Below are positions 11,430 to 23,083 of a stretch of 64,000 nucleotides of DNA, in pieces. Below the pieces are notes generated by a model. That model did not search any database, was not told where the DNA came from, and saw nothing but the letters and a program-made list of their open reading frames with translations. The first letter of the stretch is position 1. Each line of letters opens with the position of its first letter. Source of the stretch: Mikania micrantha (taxonomy: Eukaryota; Streptophyta; Magnoliopsida; Asterales; Asteraceae); NCBI GenBank assembly GCA_009363875.1, contig CM018680.1:63399279-63463278 (forward strand). The letters are read 5' to 3'. Position numbers and translations under genes: made by a program.

Positions 11430-11880
11430 GAACAGCAGGTTCGTTTGGAACCATAGCTGAACGAGACAAAGGGTTCGTGAGGGGTGGGTAGCCGAACCTT
11501 TGTGGCAGCTGATGAGGTGATACCATCGCCCAACCCAAAGAGCCGAACCCTAGCCGAACCAGCTAGGTACGATCCCTAAGGAACGAACTCTAGCGAACCT
11601 TGGTTATGCACGAACCCTCATAAGGTCAACGAACCTATATCCTGCATGAAGGCCATGAACCCTGGCATCTTGGCTTGGCCGAACCTTTGCCCATCTTAAG
11701 GCCGAACCATAACCGAACCCTTCTTCTCTTTCGGCCAAACCCTAAGGATTTAGAACCATGCATGCAGCGAACCCTACAAGGGGCGAACCATTTCCTTAAA
11801 CTTGGCCGAACGCCACCTCTATTTGGCCGAACCTATGAGCTTTAATCTAAAAGGTTCGCTGCCTTATGGAGGAATACGAC
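11430..11880 (+). repeat. CGAACC-rich island in LTR A
   Basis: The word CGAACC or GCCGAACC recurs about 25 times in 450 bp without fixed spacing. LTR B has the same island at about 21870-22320. The sequence lies in the presumed transcribed part of the LTR, after the TATA-like element. No open frame or known function. Confidence 0.75.
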
Positions 11881-12642
11881 CTAGTTCCGTTTAATTAGGA
11901 GTTTAAGGATAAGTAAACGAAATGATTAGATACATATACATATATACATGTCCATGCATGCATGAGAATATCAAACCATCACCTTTTCTCTCTCTAGACA
12001 CAAGTTTTCTTAAACACTATGAATTACATATGTATTGAATTTGATGGAATAAGTTAACATCTCGCATGGATAATTTAAATACACTTTTATTAAACTAAGT
12101 GCATATAATGAAGCAGGCTATGATGGTGGTTTGAATAGATCATGCATGTGAGTATATATATTTTATGATATTACATAAAATGTATCATTATAAAATAGTT
12201 AATAACTAACAAGTCTAAACTATCTTTAATGATGATCATTGATGGGAGATTTAGTAATCATTTCAACTTAGATTAATCAAACTAAGTGGGTGAAACACCT
12301 AAGGAATTTAAAGTGAACATGTGAGAATAATTAAAATAAGACACGTATGCTTATGAACACAAATACACTTATAAATACAGGTTGTTGAGTGATTTGAGTT
12401 ACATACGCGAGCGCGCATAATACGAGAACACTTATCCTAAGGACTTCAGGTGAGTTCTCATAACCTCCCTTTTCTTTAAACTGTTTTGGTTTTAAAACTC
12501 GGAGGTGAAACATGTATACCGATTTAAATACTATTTTGATAATACAAGGATAATACCTATTTATCATTATGATATTCATTATTATGGATTATCATTATTA
12601 TAGATTATTACTGATTATCATACATCCGTGTAAACATTGTTA

Positions 12643-12918
12643 TTGACTTCGGTCGGTATCAAAGGTTACATGTATTGTCACATACTCCGTGAATCATTGC
12701 CTTTGACTTCGGTTAATTGCTTTGACTTCATGTATTGTCACGTGGATGGTTTCCACATCCGTGAATCAATGCCTTTGACTTCGGTTAATTGCTTTGACTT
12801 CATGTATTGTCACGTGGATGGTTTCCACATCCGTGAATCATTGCTTTTGACTTAGGTTAATTGCTTTGACTTCATGTATTTTCACGTGGTTAGCTACCAC
12901 TCCATGGATCATGTTTTT
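12643..12918 (+). repeat. 72-bp tandem repeats in LTR A
   Basis: Three 72-bp units start at 12703, 12775 and 12847, preceded by a shorter diverged unit at 12643. Each begins TTGACTTCGG and contains a short hairpin. In the second and third units the stem is GTGGA with TCCAC. In the last it is GTGGT with ACCAC, so the closing pair is swapped but still pairs. A matching array is in LTR B. Confidence 0.85.
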
Positions 12919-13597
12919 AACTTATGTTAATTACATAATGACCATGTATAGTCACGAACATTATTTGAGAATGTTGATGCTGAGATTGGTTGATTGGTTT
13001 GTGGTTTGATTATCTATTATTGACTATGTTTATTATGACTGATTGGTTATGTGATTATGTGGTTGTGTATGTGTTTGTTTTGTTGAGTTTGGGGATTGGT
13101 TGGATTATCTCATACAGGTATTATTATTATTATGGATTTTCTCAGAAAATCATAAGCCTTTATACTCATTTTATCTAAACTTTTTATAAAACCATTTTTA
13201 AACTTAACCTCTTAAATCCATTTTATAAAACCTGTTTAAGTATAAAAACTTATGATTACTCACCAACTACTTTGTAGTTGACACTTGATTTCTTACATGT
13301 TTCAGGTGATGGAGACAAGTAGGATGAAGAGGGTGATCTCTTCTATTTTGGACATCATCATATAGGGTCTTGGACTTAGCTAAATAACTAAATATCTGGC
13401 GACTAGAATTTAGTTAGATAGCTAAATCTCTTTTGTAATTGTTGTAGCTATTTCATGGTGAACATGATTTTTGTGTAATTATTTGGTTGATTGATTGATG
13501 TATGATGATTGAATTTAGATGCCCATGAGCTTTTGAACAATCTACACATCCCTCGTGGCATCCCGACGTTTCTGCCATCGGTCGGGGTGTTACAGAT

Positions 13598-13610
13598 TGG
13601 TATCAGAGCC
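13598..13610 (+). other. primer-binding site of Y (initiator Met tRNA)
   Basis: TGGTATCAGAGCC, three bases (GAT) after LTR A, the same spacing as in X. It marks LTR A as a working 5' LTR for the downstream gag-pol. Confidence 0.95.
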
Positions 13611-13810
13611 TGGGTTATAGCGAATTAGGTTACTAGAAATGGTTGACCTAGTCTATAACCGTAGGATACCCTAGTATGAATTATTTCATACACTAGTTAG
13701 TATATTCAGGATTTCATGCTTATGTGTTTATTAAATGTTAACTGAACTCCTGCTATACATCTGATTTATATATGATGCCTATGTGCTTACTTGTGCCCTA
13801 ATGATTCGAT

Positions 13811-14900
13811 AAGAACATGCACGTGGTGTATCGTAAAGGTGGTGGGACGGTGGTTTGGGAGGTTGCGACCTATCCTTATCATATGCCCTATATATATACC
13901 ATTTACGGTACATTAGGTGGATGTCAGTATTGAAGAATGTGGGAACTACCCGTTTGGGAAACTATTTGCTTAGGAAATTAATTGCTTAGGAATTGCTTGC
14001 TTTAGGAATTAACTGTTTATTCTATAAACACCAGACAAGGACACACTCGTGGTATACTACAAAGGTGGTGGGATGTAGGCTAGGGCAGTTGCGACTCACC
14101 CTTACATATGCCCTATATATATACCATTTGTAGTATATTAGGAGTCTGTCAGTGTCAGGAACTTAGGATATTACTAGGATATTATTAGGAGTTGTTGTAG
14201 AGTCGAGATTGATGGGATATAGATGTTGATGATATGTTTGATGGATTGACTGGGATCGACTCATGGATGATCATACTTGATAAATACTTATAAATTCACT
14301 TATGAAACACACGGATTGGACACGTAGGGTGCATAGGATAAACAAACAATATTAACGATTTGAGATGAAATGTAGACTTGGGTGATGACATAGACACTTA
14401 GAGAAAATATGAACGCATAGTGATGATACTAACACTTAGTGATGGTATGAACACTTGATGAGAATAAATTATAGGGAAGATATGAACACTTAGTGACAAT
14501 AAGAGCACTTGGTGATGATATGAACCCTCTTTGATAATTATGGACATTGGGATTAACATAGAATTTAGTGAACTTAGACAATTAGGGGAACTTTAATGTC
14601 AGGTGAACTTAGACATTAGGTGAACTTAGAAATAGGTAAACCTACATGTCAGGTGAACTTAGACATTAGGCGAACCTAATTGTCCAAGGGAACTGGAGAC
14701 CACTTCACTCATAATTATCCTACCCGGGATAAGGGTTGTGAAGTGAGACTATGGTGAGATACATGATACACCCTAAACACTAACAAGGGCATAATCGTGG
14801 TGCAATGGAACGATGGTAGGACGGTGTAGGGGAGATTGCGATCTACCTTTGCATATGCCCTATATATAAGCTTGTTGCATTGCATCGGGAGGTTGTCAGT
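13811..14900 (+). repeat. leader of Y with three GCCCTATATATA stem modules
   Basis: The leader carries three diverged copies of a roughly 110-bp module: GGTGGGA..., then TTGCGA, then CATATGCCCTATATATA, then TGTCAGT. Each is framed by complementary arms: TGTATCGTAAA/TTTACGGTACA (13827-13837 and 13902-13912), TATACTACAAA/TTTGTAGTATA (14053-14063 and 14127-14137), and TGCAATGGAAC/GTTGCATTGCA (14801-14811 and 14874-14884). Between copies two and three (about 14380-14700) are short degenerate tandem words such as GATATGAACACTTAG and GGTGAACTTAGACAT. No open frame. A structured 5' untranslated region is plausible but unproven. Confidence 0.72.
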
Positions 14901-15126
14901 GTTGGTATAGGGTGGGGACTGTATAGGACTTAGGAATAGCTAGCTAATATTAGTTATGACCAACTAGGACACTTAATATAATATTAGGAAATTTATAAAT
15001 GTTATGAGTTTAATGACAGATAGGAGAGAAATATAGTTCCTGACTGTTTAAAATTAACTCAATTGACCATTGTTTGTAAGACTTATGTTGTAAACGATAG
15101 TAACATGTTTCTAATTTCTCAGAAAC

Positions 15127-16373
15127 ATGACGCCGCGCCGTCACAACGAAGATGACTCGAACAGTGGGGATGCTAACAACGGTAATGCCAACTCCGGCAT
15201 ACAAGAGTTAGACACACTTATTTCTGGCTTGGTTAATCAGTTGACTCAAGCAACTCAGTCTCTCACTCATAACAGAGGTGGTGCAAACCAGCCAACTTGC
15301 ACGTTCAAACACTTTAACTCCTGTAATCCTCAGAAGTTTACGGGTTCTGAAACTGCCACTGGTCTACTGCAGTGGTTTAAGAGCATGGAGAATACCTTCA
15401 TCAACAGCGATTGCCCCGATAATCTGAAAGTTCGTTATGCCACTAGTGTTTTCCAAAAGAGAGCACTAACTTGGTGGAATGGGGAAAAACGAACTAGGGG
15501 AGTGGATGCTGCCTTAGCTTTGACATGGACAGAGGTCAAGAATCTGATGACCACTAAATTCTATCCGCCTAGCGAGATGAGGAAGCTTGGACTGAATTCT
15601 GGGAACTCAAGCAAGACAGCGGGGAGAATGTTATCTACAATACTCGTTTCCACGAGTATAGTCTGTTGGTGCCTCATTTGGTGACACCTTTGGAAAGATC
15701 AATTGAGAAGTATATCGGCGGTCTGCCCATGCAGATCCAAGACACTGTTTACGGGAGCAACCCAAAACACTTGAGGCTGCGATTCGTTTATCTGCTACAC
15801 TTACTGATAATCATGTGAAGAATGGAACACTCACACGGAAGGGATTTAAGAAGATCGACACCAAATCAGCTGCGAAAGAGGCTTCAACTGAAGTCAAGAC
15901 TGAACAAGGTAGCTCATCCAAAAGCAGCAACAAAAAGAGGAAGGCCAGAAACTACATGGTCACTGCTCCTACTGCTAAGTCTGCGCAGCAATCATCAAGC
16001 AACTCAACTGCCAGGAATTTCACTGGGAACACCCCCCCAATGTAATACCTGCCGATATCATCACACACCGAACTTGCCATGTCGCGTCTGCAACAATTGC
16101 GGCAAGTTTGGTCACTTTGAAAACGTCTGTCGGAGTGCACCGCAAGCACAAAGGATGCAACATGCACCGCTTGCGCTGCCAGCTCCTCAAGCACAACCTA
16201 TTCCAGCTGTACCCGTTCGCCAGGTACCTCAGGCACAGGCAATAGCCTGTTATGAATGTGGTGAAGTGGGTCACTTCATAAATCAATGCCAAATGTTGAC
16301 TGGGAATAATCAGAGGGTGGCAAGGGGCCGGGCTTTTCAACTGAATGCTCCAGCTGCTCAAGCCAACTAGGAT
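15127..16373 (+). pseudogene. gag of Y, frameshifted
   Basis: Starts at MTPRRHNEDD. The retrotransposon gag domain runs through FTGSETATGLLQWF and RALTWWNGEK. A frameshift near 15600 ends this frame; the domain continues in another frame (RFHEYSLLVPHL) and shifts again near 15760. A run of seven C at about 16030 marks a third shift. After it two CCHC knuckles follow (CNNCGKFGHFENVC and CYECGEVGHFINQC). A TAG at 16368-16370 separates gag from protease; the surrounding residues suggest it was CAG. The start was chosen because it follows the leader directly and matches the start style of X. Confidence 0.88.
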
Positions 16374-19300
16374 GTGGTCAACGGTACATTTCTGATCAAC
16401 AACTCTTATGCATCTGTCTTATTTGATTCTGGTTCCGATATGAGTTTCGTTTCATATGATTTTGAATGCTTGCTTGGTAGAACACGTACATATTTAGATA
16501 AACCGTTTAACGTGGAAGTGGCTGACGGAAACACTATTGATATTGACACTGTTATTATCGGATGTACTGTGAACTTAGATGATCACGTTTTCCCGATTGA
16601 TCTTATACCTATGCATCTTGGTAGCTTTGATGTTATCATAGGCATGGATTGGTTAGCCACCCACAAAGCGGAGATAGTTTGCCATGAGAAATACATACGT
16701 ATTCCATTACCTTCGGGTGAAATGTTACGAGTTTTTGGAGAAACTGCTAGTAAAGGTCTTAAGCTGATGTCATGCACTAAAGCACACAAGTACCTTAGGA
16801 AGAAATGTATTGCATTCTTAGCTCACATTGTGGAGAAGAAAGAGAGAGGAAAGAAAATTGAAGATGTTCCGGTGATACGAGATTTGCCAGAAGTATTCCC
16901 AGACGATTTGACGGGTCTTCCACCAGAACGTCAAGTTGAGTTCCGAATCGACTTAGTACCTGGTGCGAATCCAGTCGCCAAAGCTCCCTATAGACTTGCG
17001 CCTTCGGAGTTGCAAGAATTGGCGGTCCTGTTTGTCAAGAAGAAGGACGGGTCATTCCGAATGTGCATTGACTACCGCGAGTTGAACAAACTTACAATCA
17101 AGAATCGATATCCACTGCCGCGCATCGATGATCTCTTCGATCAGCTTCAAGGCTCGGCATGGTTTTCAAAGATCGATCTTAGGTCTGGATATCATCAACT
17201 TCGCGTACATGAAGATGATATTCCCAAGACTGCTTTCAGAACAAGATATGGCCATTATGAGTTTTTGGTAATGCCTTTCGGCCTTACCAATGCACCTGCG
17301 GTTTTCATGGATCTCATGAACCGTGTTTGCAGGCCATACTTGGATAAATTTGTGATAGTATTCATTGATGATATTTTGATCTACTCAAAAACTAAGGAAG
17401 AACACGAGAAGCACCTTAAGTTGGTTTTGGAGATCCTAAGAGAAGAGCGACTGTATGCCAAATTCTCTAAATGTGAATTCTGGCTTAAGGAAGTTCAATT
17501 CTTGGGGCACATAGTCAACGAATATGGTGTTCACGTGGATCCAGTAGAGATTGATGCGGTGAAGAATTGGAGTACACCAAAGACACCCACGGAAATTCCA
17601 TCATTTCTCGGACTTGCCGGTTACTATCAGCAGTTTATCTTGAATTTCTCCAGGATTGTTGTCCCGCTTACTTCTTTGACTCAAAAGAATAAGCCATATG
17701 AGTGGGGACAGAGGCATTTCAGACTTTGAAGCAAAAACTTTGTGATGCTCCTGTCTTGACACTGCCTGATGGAAATGATGATTTTGTGGTTTACTGTGAT
17801 GCATCCAACCTAGGTCTCGGTTGTGTTCTCATGCAACGGGGAAAGGTTGTGGCATATGCATCAAGACAACTGAAGATTCACGAGAAGAACTACACCACAC
17901 ATAACTTGGAACTTGGAGCAGTCGTGTTTGCTTTGAAGATATGGAGACATTATCTTTATGGCACTAAGTGTGTAGTGTTCACTGATCATAAAAGCTTACA
18001 ACATATTCTCAATCAAAAAGAACTTAACATGAGACAATGGAGATGGGTTGAACTGTTGAATGATTATGACTGTAAAATTCGCTATCATCCTGGTAAAGCG
18101 AATGTAGTAGCAGATGCGCTTAGTCACAAAAGCCAAGTTCAGATCCATAGTGTCCGAGTGCACAATAGTCTCCGAAATAATGTTCTCACAGCCCAACAAC
18201 ACTCATTAGCTCAAGATGACTTGAAAAATGAGATGTCTTGCGGGGCTGAAATTTTATTGGAAACTAAGGATGATGGATTGTTGTATTATTTGAATCGGTT
18301 GTGGATACCGAACAGGGGTGATCTTAGAATGGTGATTATGGATGAGGCTCATAAGTCTCGTTACTCAATCCATCCAGGTTCTGACAAGATGTATCAAGAC
18401 CTTATGGGCTTGTACTGGTGGCCTGTAATGAAGAAGGATATTGCTGAATATGTGTTATTACAACCAGAAATACCGATGTGGAAGTGGGAAAATATCCCTA
18501 TGGATTTCATTACTAAACTCCCACGAACCGCGAACGGTAAAGATAACATATGGGTAATTGTTGATAGATTGACCAAGTCGGCTCATTTCTTACCGATACG
18601 CGAAACTTACCCTGTGCGGAAGTTAGCTCGTATCTATATTGATGAGATCATCAGCCGACGTGGTATTCCCTTAAGCATAATATCGGACCGTGATGCTCGT
18701 TTCACGCAAGATTTTGGGAATCACTTCTTGAAGCTTTTGGAACAAGATTGGATCTTAGCACTGCTTATCATCCTCAAACGGATGGTCAGACGGACCGAAC
18801 GATTCAGACATTGGAAGACATGTTAAAAGCTTGTGTCATCGATTTCGGTGGCAACTGGGATAGCCATCTACCATTGGTTGAGTTCTCGTATAACAACAGT
18901 TATCACGCGAGCATTGGTATGGCGCCGTTTGAAGCTCTTTAAGGCAGGAGGTGTCGGTCACCTATTTGTTGGACCGAAGTCGGCGATTCGCAGATTACTG
19001 GTCCCGAGATTATTCAGGAAACGACTGACAAGATCCGCCAGATCCGTGACAATCTGTTAGCTGCTCGCAGTCGACAGAAGAGTTACGCAGACAAACGAAG
19101 AAAACCTTTAGAGTTTGAAGTTGATGATATGGTATTGGTTAAAGTGTCGCCTTGGAAGGGCGTTGTTCGATTCGAAAAGAAGGGAAAGCTTGTTCCACGT
19201 TATGTTGGCCCTTTTAAGATCCTTGAACGGATCGAGAAGGTTGCTTACAAACTGGAACTTCCTACTGAACTTAGTAGCGTGCACCCGACATTTCACGTGT

Positions 19301-19554
19301 CCAATTTGAGAAAGTGCTTAGCTGATCAGGACCTTCAGGTACCACTCGATGACATTCGCATCGATGATACAATGCATTTTGTTGAAAAACCAGTGGAAAT
19401 CATGGATCGTGAGGTTAAAAAGCTCAAACACAGTAGAATCCCAATTGTCAAAGTGCGTTGGGAATCGAAGCGGGGTCCAGAGTTCACTTGGGAGAGGGAA
19501 GATCATATGAAGCTAAAGTACCCACATTTATTTACTACGGTCACTCCAAGTTGA
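16374..19554 (+). pseudogene. pol of Y (PR-RT-RNH-IN), short deletions and frameshifts
   Basis: Protease DSG at 16425. Reverse transcriptase keeps both catalytic motifs (DLRSGYHQ and FIDDIL), but about 22 residues before [10 protein letters not shown] are missing in frame compared with X. A frameshift near 17700 lies at the RNase H start. RNase H (YCDAS) and the first integrase half continue to 18826. An in-frame loss of about 20 residues removes the two Cys of the HHCC finger (MKKDIAEYV runs straight into LLQPEIP). Another frameshift follows ISDRDA near 18740, and a stop sits at 18940. The C-terminal part with the chromodomain-like tail is open from 19129 to 19554. Confidence 0.9.
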
Positions 19555-19579
19555 ATTTCGGGACGAAATTCCTTTAACT

Positions 19580-19588
19580 AGGGGAGAC
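19580..19588 (+). other. polypurine tract of Y
   Basis: AGGGGAGAC after CGGGACGAAATTCC, at the same distance from the pol stop as in X. It is followed at once by an LTR start, TGTAACATCACTG, that is not the start of LTR A or B. Confidence 0.85.
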
Positions 19589-19917
19589 TGTAACATCACT
19601 GTACTTTAGGTTGTCCGTACATCCGTACATCCTTACGATTGTACTGTTACGACCTAAGATTTACTGTTATTAATGATAATGAATTATTTATTGATATTAT
19701 TGATGATTATCACTGTTGATAGTATACATGATTATAGCACATATTATACGCGTAAACCATGGGAAGTTTAGTTGTAATCCAACTAAACAGAACCAGAGTG
19801 TTTATCATAGTTATATTATTCTAATTATGTATTATTGGTTTGGAATAAGAATGGATTTGGAATGGAACTGGGAGTTTGTTAGAGTCTGGTTGCTAAACAT
19901 AGTCAAGGACACATGGT

Positions 19918-20011
19918 CATGGTTTATCGAAAAAGCGGTGGTACGGTGTAGGGGAGGTTGCGATCTACCTCTGCATATGCCCTATATATATGCATATTTC
20001 GGTCTATCATG
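19918..20011 (+). repeat. GCCCTATATATA stem module in the third LTR
   Basis: Arms CATGGTTTATCGAAA (19918-19932) and TTTCGGTCTATCATG (19997-20011) pair over 13 of 15 positions, allowing G-T pairs. They enclose GGTGTAGGGGAGG, TTGCGATCTACC and GCCCTATATATA. It is the same module as in the Y leader, here inside an LTR. Confidence 0.7.
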
Positions 20012-20161
20012 GATGTGTCAGTGACTAGCGTTTAGTGGGTTTTGGTTAGGGAGTTTAATATTAAAGTTAACAAATTATTAATGAGAATAATAAATACGCG
20101 ATGGTGAGGTTACGAACATAATTTAATCGCGAATATTAATTCAGAAATATTAACTTAATAA

Positions 20162-20295
20162 TGTATTCGCGTGGGTGACGATTCACATGAATATAATTAT
20201 TAGGAATAATATTCTGAAACGATATTCTATAAATAGTAAATCGGATCGAAATACGTTACGAGTGTTGGTTTCGCAAAGGTGACGATCTTTACGAA
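20162..20295 (+). promoter_or_regulatory. pair of GTGACGAT-loop hairpins in the third LTR
   Basis: Hairpin 1: stem ATTCGCGTGG with TCACATGAAT around GTGACGAT at 20175. Hairpin 2: stem TTCGCAAAG with CTTTACGAA around GTGACGAT at 20279. Each stem has a single mismatch. The loops start 104 bp apart. The stems differ in sequence from those of LTR A but keep pairing. Confidence 0.75.
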
Positions 20296-20705
20296 TACGT
20301 ACGCGAATAACGCGTTTCGACGAGATAATTAATTAATTTTTAACGATATTAAATTAATAAATGGAAATTTAAAAACGTTTATTAGGAATCACAACTTAAA
20401 ACAAATTTATCTAAATTTAATTATTAAAGAATTAATTTAACGATTTTAAAATAAAACTAACACCGTTTTACGAAACCACTTTATTTGAAATCATTTTATT
20501 TAACGAAATCCAATTATTTAAACATATTATGTTTAAATACGTTTTACGATAAAACCGAGTGTTTTCGTAATTTTAACGCGATATAAACGAGACCGGGTAC
20601 GTGGGGAATGACACACACTATAAGGAAGAAGATCTCTTTCTTCTTCCTCATTTTCAATTCTCCTTTCTCTCTCTAGTTCACCAAAAACGCACATACTATC
20701 TCTAA

Positions 20706-20716
20706 GAAGGGGAGAC
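20706..20716 (+). other. second polypurine tract, before LTR B
   Basis: GAAGGGGAGAC before TGTGACACC. With the preceding TCTCTAA it copies the end of X's internal region (10257-10274) with one change. It therefore belongs with LTR B and not with the LTR fragment on its left. Confidence 0.8.
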
Positions 20717-21020
20717 TGTGACACCAGTGCCGAAAACGTCATCGGAACAGTAATCTCTACAGGGAACAGTAACCAGGTATGAACTATATGTGTTGCACTG
20801 CTTATCATATGTTTCATTGTCATTTCATGTCATCAATGAACAAATACAGAATCAGTGCAGAAAACAAAGTTCAGAATGATGGTTCCTCAGTCAGATAATT
20901 ATCTGGCATCACAGAACCATCATGTGATTAATTGTTAGGATGTTATTATGTATAAACATATGTGAGGCCTTGCAGAACAAAACAACACGGATGTCGTTAC
21001 GTGAATGCTAAACCTGCATA

Positions 21021-21155
21021 TTATTCGTATAGGTGACGATCTGTACGAATAAATCTGGTAGTTTAACGTTCTGAATGATATCCAGTAATTAGAATACAAT
21101 ATCAAAAAGTATAGTTATCGACGTGTTCGTACGGGTGACGATTCGAACGAATACG
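21021..21155 (+). promoter_or_regulatory. pair of GTGACGAT-loop hairpins in U3 of LTR B
   Basis: Same as in LTR A, loops at 21033 and 21135 (102 bp apart). Here both loops read GTGACGAT. This shows that GTGACTAT in hairpin 1 of LTR A is a later change. Confidence 0.75.
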
Positions 21156-23083
21156 CGCGACGACCGTACAATTCGGTTTTAAACGGTAAATTAATTATTT
21201 TTGAAAATTTAAAATAAATAAGAAGATATTTAGTTAATTTATTAGGAATCACAACCTAAAATGATATTTCAAATTCTTGTTTTAAAACCTAGCCGTTTCG
21301 TTACGAAAACGACGAGTAACCGGTATTTTTACGAGAAACAACGCGAAACCGAACGAACCCGAACAAACCCGGGTATAAACGAAATCCAATTATTTAAACA
21401 TATTATGTTTAAATATGTTTTACGATAAAACCGAGTGTTTCGTAATTTTAACGCGATATAAACGAGATCGGGTACGCGGGGAATGACACGCACTATAAGG
21501 AAGAAGATCTCTTTCTTCTTCCTCATTGTCAATTCTCCTTTCTCTCTCTAGTTCACCAAAAACGCACATACTTTCTCTCTCTAACTTCTCTCTACGATAT
21601 CTCGGTCGTTATTCAACGAATTTGCAAGATCTTGGTGTCCGGACGACCGCGTGATCAAGGAGAACACCAACCCACGAAGAAATCAGACGTTGGACTGATA
21701 CTTCGAGGTAAAAACCACGTTTTACTTTCTGTGTTTTGATTCTAGAGAACCCGAATTTCAACATTGTGTTCACTAGGGTTTGGGATGATAAACACTTAGA
21801 ATGAACTAGTATGAGGGTATGGGAGCTATGGATAAACCTGTAACAACCTAGGATTAAGATTTCTAGGCGTGAACAGCAGGTTCGTTTGGAACCATAGCTG
21901 AACGAGACAAAGGGTTCGTGAGGGGTGGGTAGCCGAACCTTTGTGTCGGCTGGTGAGGTGATACCATCGCCCAACCCAAGGAGCCAAACCCTAGCCGAAC
22001 CAGCTAGGGACGAACCTTAAGGAGCGAACTCTAGCGAACCTTGGTTATGCACGAACCCTCATAAGGTCAACGAACCTATCTCCTGCATGAAGGCCACGAA
22101 CCCTGGCATCTTGGCTTGGCCGAACCTTTCCCCATCTTAAGGCCGAACCATAACCGAACCCTTCTTCTCTTTCGGCCGAACCCTAAGGATTTAGAACCAT
22201 GCATGCAGCGAACCTTACAAGGGGCGAACCATTTCCTTAAACTTGGCCGAACCCCACCTCTATTTGGCCGAACCTATGGGCTTTAATCAAAAAGGTTCGC
22301 TGCCTTATGGAGGAATACGACCTATTTCCGTTTATTTAGGAGTTTAAGGATAAGTAAACGACATGATTAGATACATATACATATATACATGTCCATGCAT
22401 GCATGAGAATATCAAACCATCACCTTTTCTCTCTCTAGACACAAGTTTTCTTAAACACTATGAATTACATATGTATTGAATTTGATGGAATAAGTTAACA
22501 TCTCGCATGGATAATTTAAATTCACTTTTATTAAACTAAGTGCATATAATGAAGCAGGCTATGATGGTGGTTTGAATAGATCATGCATGTGAGTATATAT
22601 ATTTTATGATATTACATAAAATGTATCATTATAAAATAGTTAATAACTAACAAGTCTAAACTATCTTTAATGATGATCATTGATGGGAGATTTAGTAATC
22701 ATTTCAACTTAGATTAATCAAACAAAGTGGGTGAAACACCTAAGAAATTTAAAGTGAACATGTGAGAATAATTAAAATAAGACACGTATGCTTATGAACA
22801 CAAATACACTTATAAATAAAGGTTGTTGAGTGATTTGAGTTACATACGCGAGAGTGCATAATACGAGAACACTTATCCTAAGGACTTCAGGTGAGTTCTC
22901 ATAACCTCCCTTTTCTTTAAACTGTTTTGCTTTTAAAACTCGGAGGTGAAACATGTATACCGGTTTAAATATTATTTTGATAATACAAGGATAATACCTG
23001 TTTATCATTATGATATTCATTATTATGGATTATCATTATTATAGATTATTACTGATTATCATACATCCGTGTAAACATTGTTA

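Larger units (their letters stand above)
10275..13594 (+). repeat. LTR A (3' of X, 5' of Y)
   Basis: It starts TGTGACACCAGTGCC and ends CGGGGTGTTACA, three bases before the next primer-binding site. The U3 part carries two GTGACGAT-loop hairpins. A possible TATA element (ACTATAAGG, about 11050) precedes CT-rich transcribed-looking sequence. The middle has a CGAACC-rich island, and the 3' third a 72-bp tandem repeat. Near the end is CTCACCAACT...TTTCAGGTGATGG, the counterpart of the same stretch in X. Confidence 0.92.
19589..20705 (+). repeat. truncated third LTR type at the end of Y
   Basis: Starts TGTAACATCACTG. The first part is unlike LTR A, but from about 20510 to 20700 it closely follows A (around 10940-11125), including the TATA-like ACTATAAGG and the CT-rich start of the transcribed region. 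It stops at TCTCTAA and runs into AGAAGGGGAGAC plus LTR B. So it contains a U3 and only the first tens of bases beyond the TATA-like element. It has its own hairpin pair and one GCCCTATATATA module. Confidence 0.82.

Noticed and set aside
12643..12918. CRISPR-like regular repeats
   Set aside because: Tandem 72-bp units without unique spacers, inside an LTR and duplicated in the partner LTR, in a plant nuclear context.
13598..13610. tRNA-related sequence TGGTATCAGAGCC (several places)
   Set aside because: Only the 12-13 bases of a primer-binding site, always next to an LTR end; no tRNA gene body.
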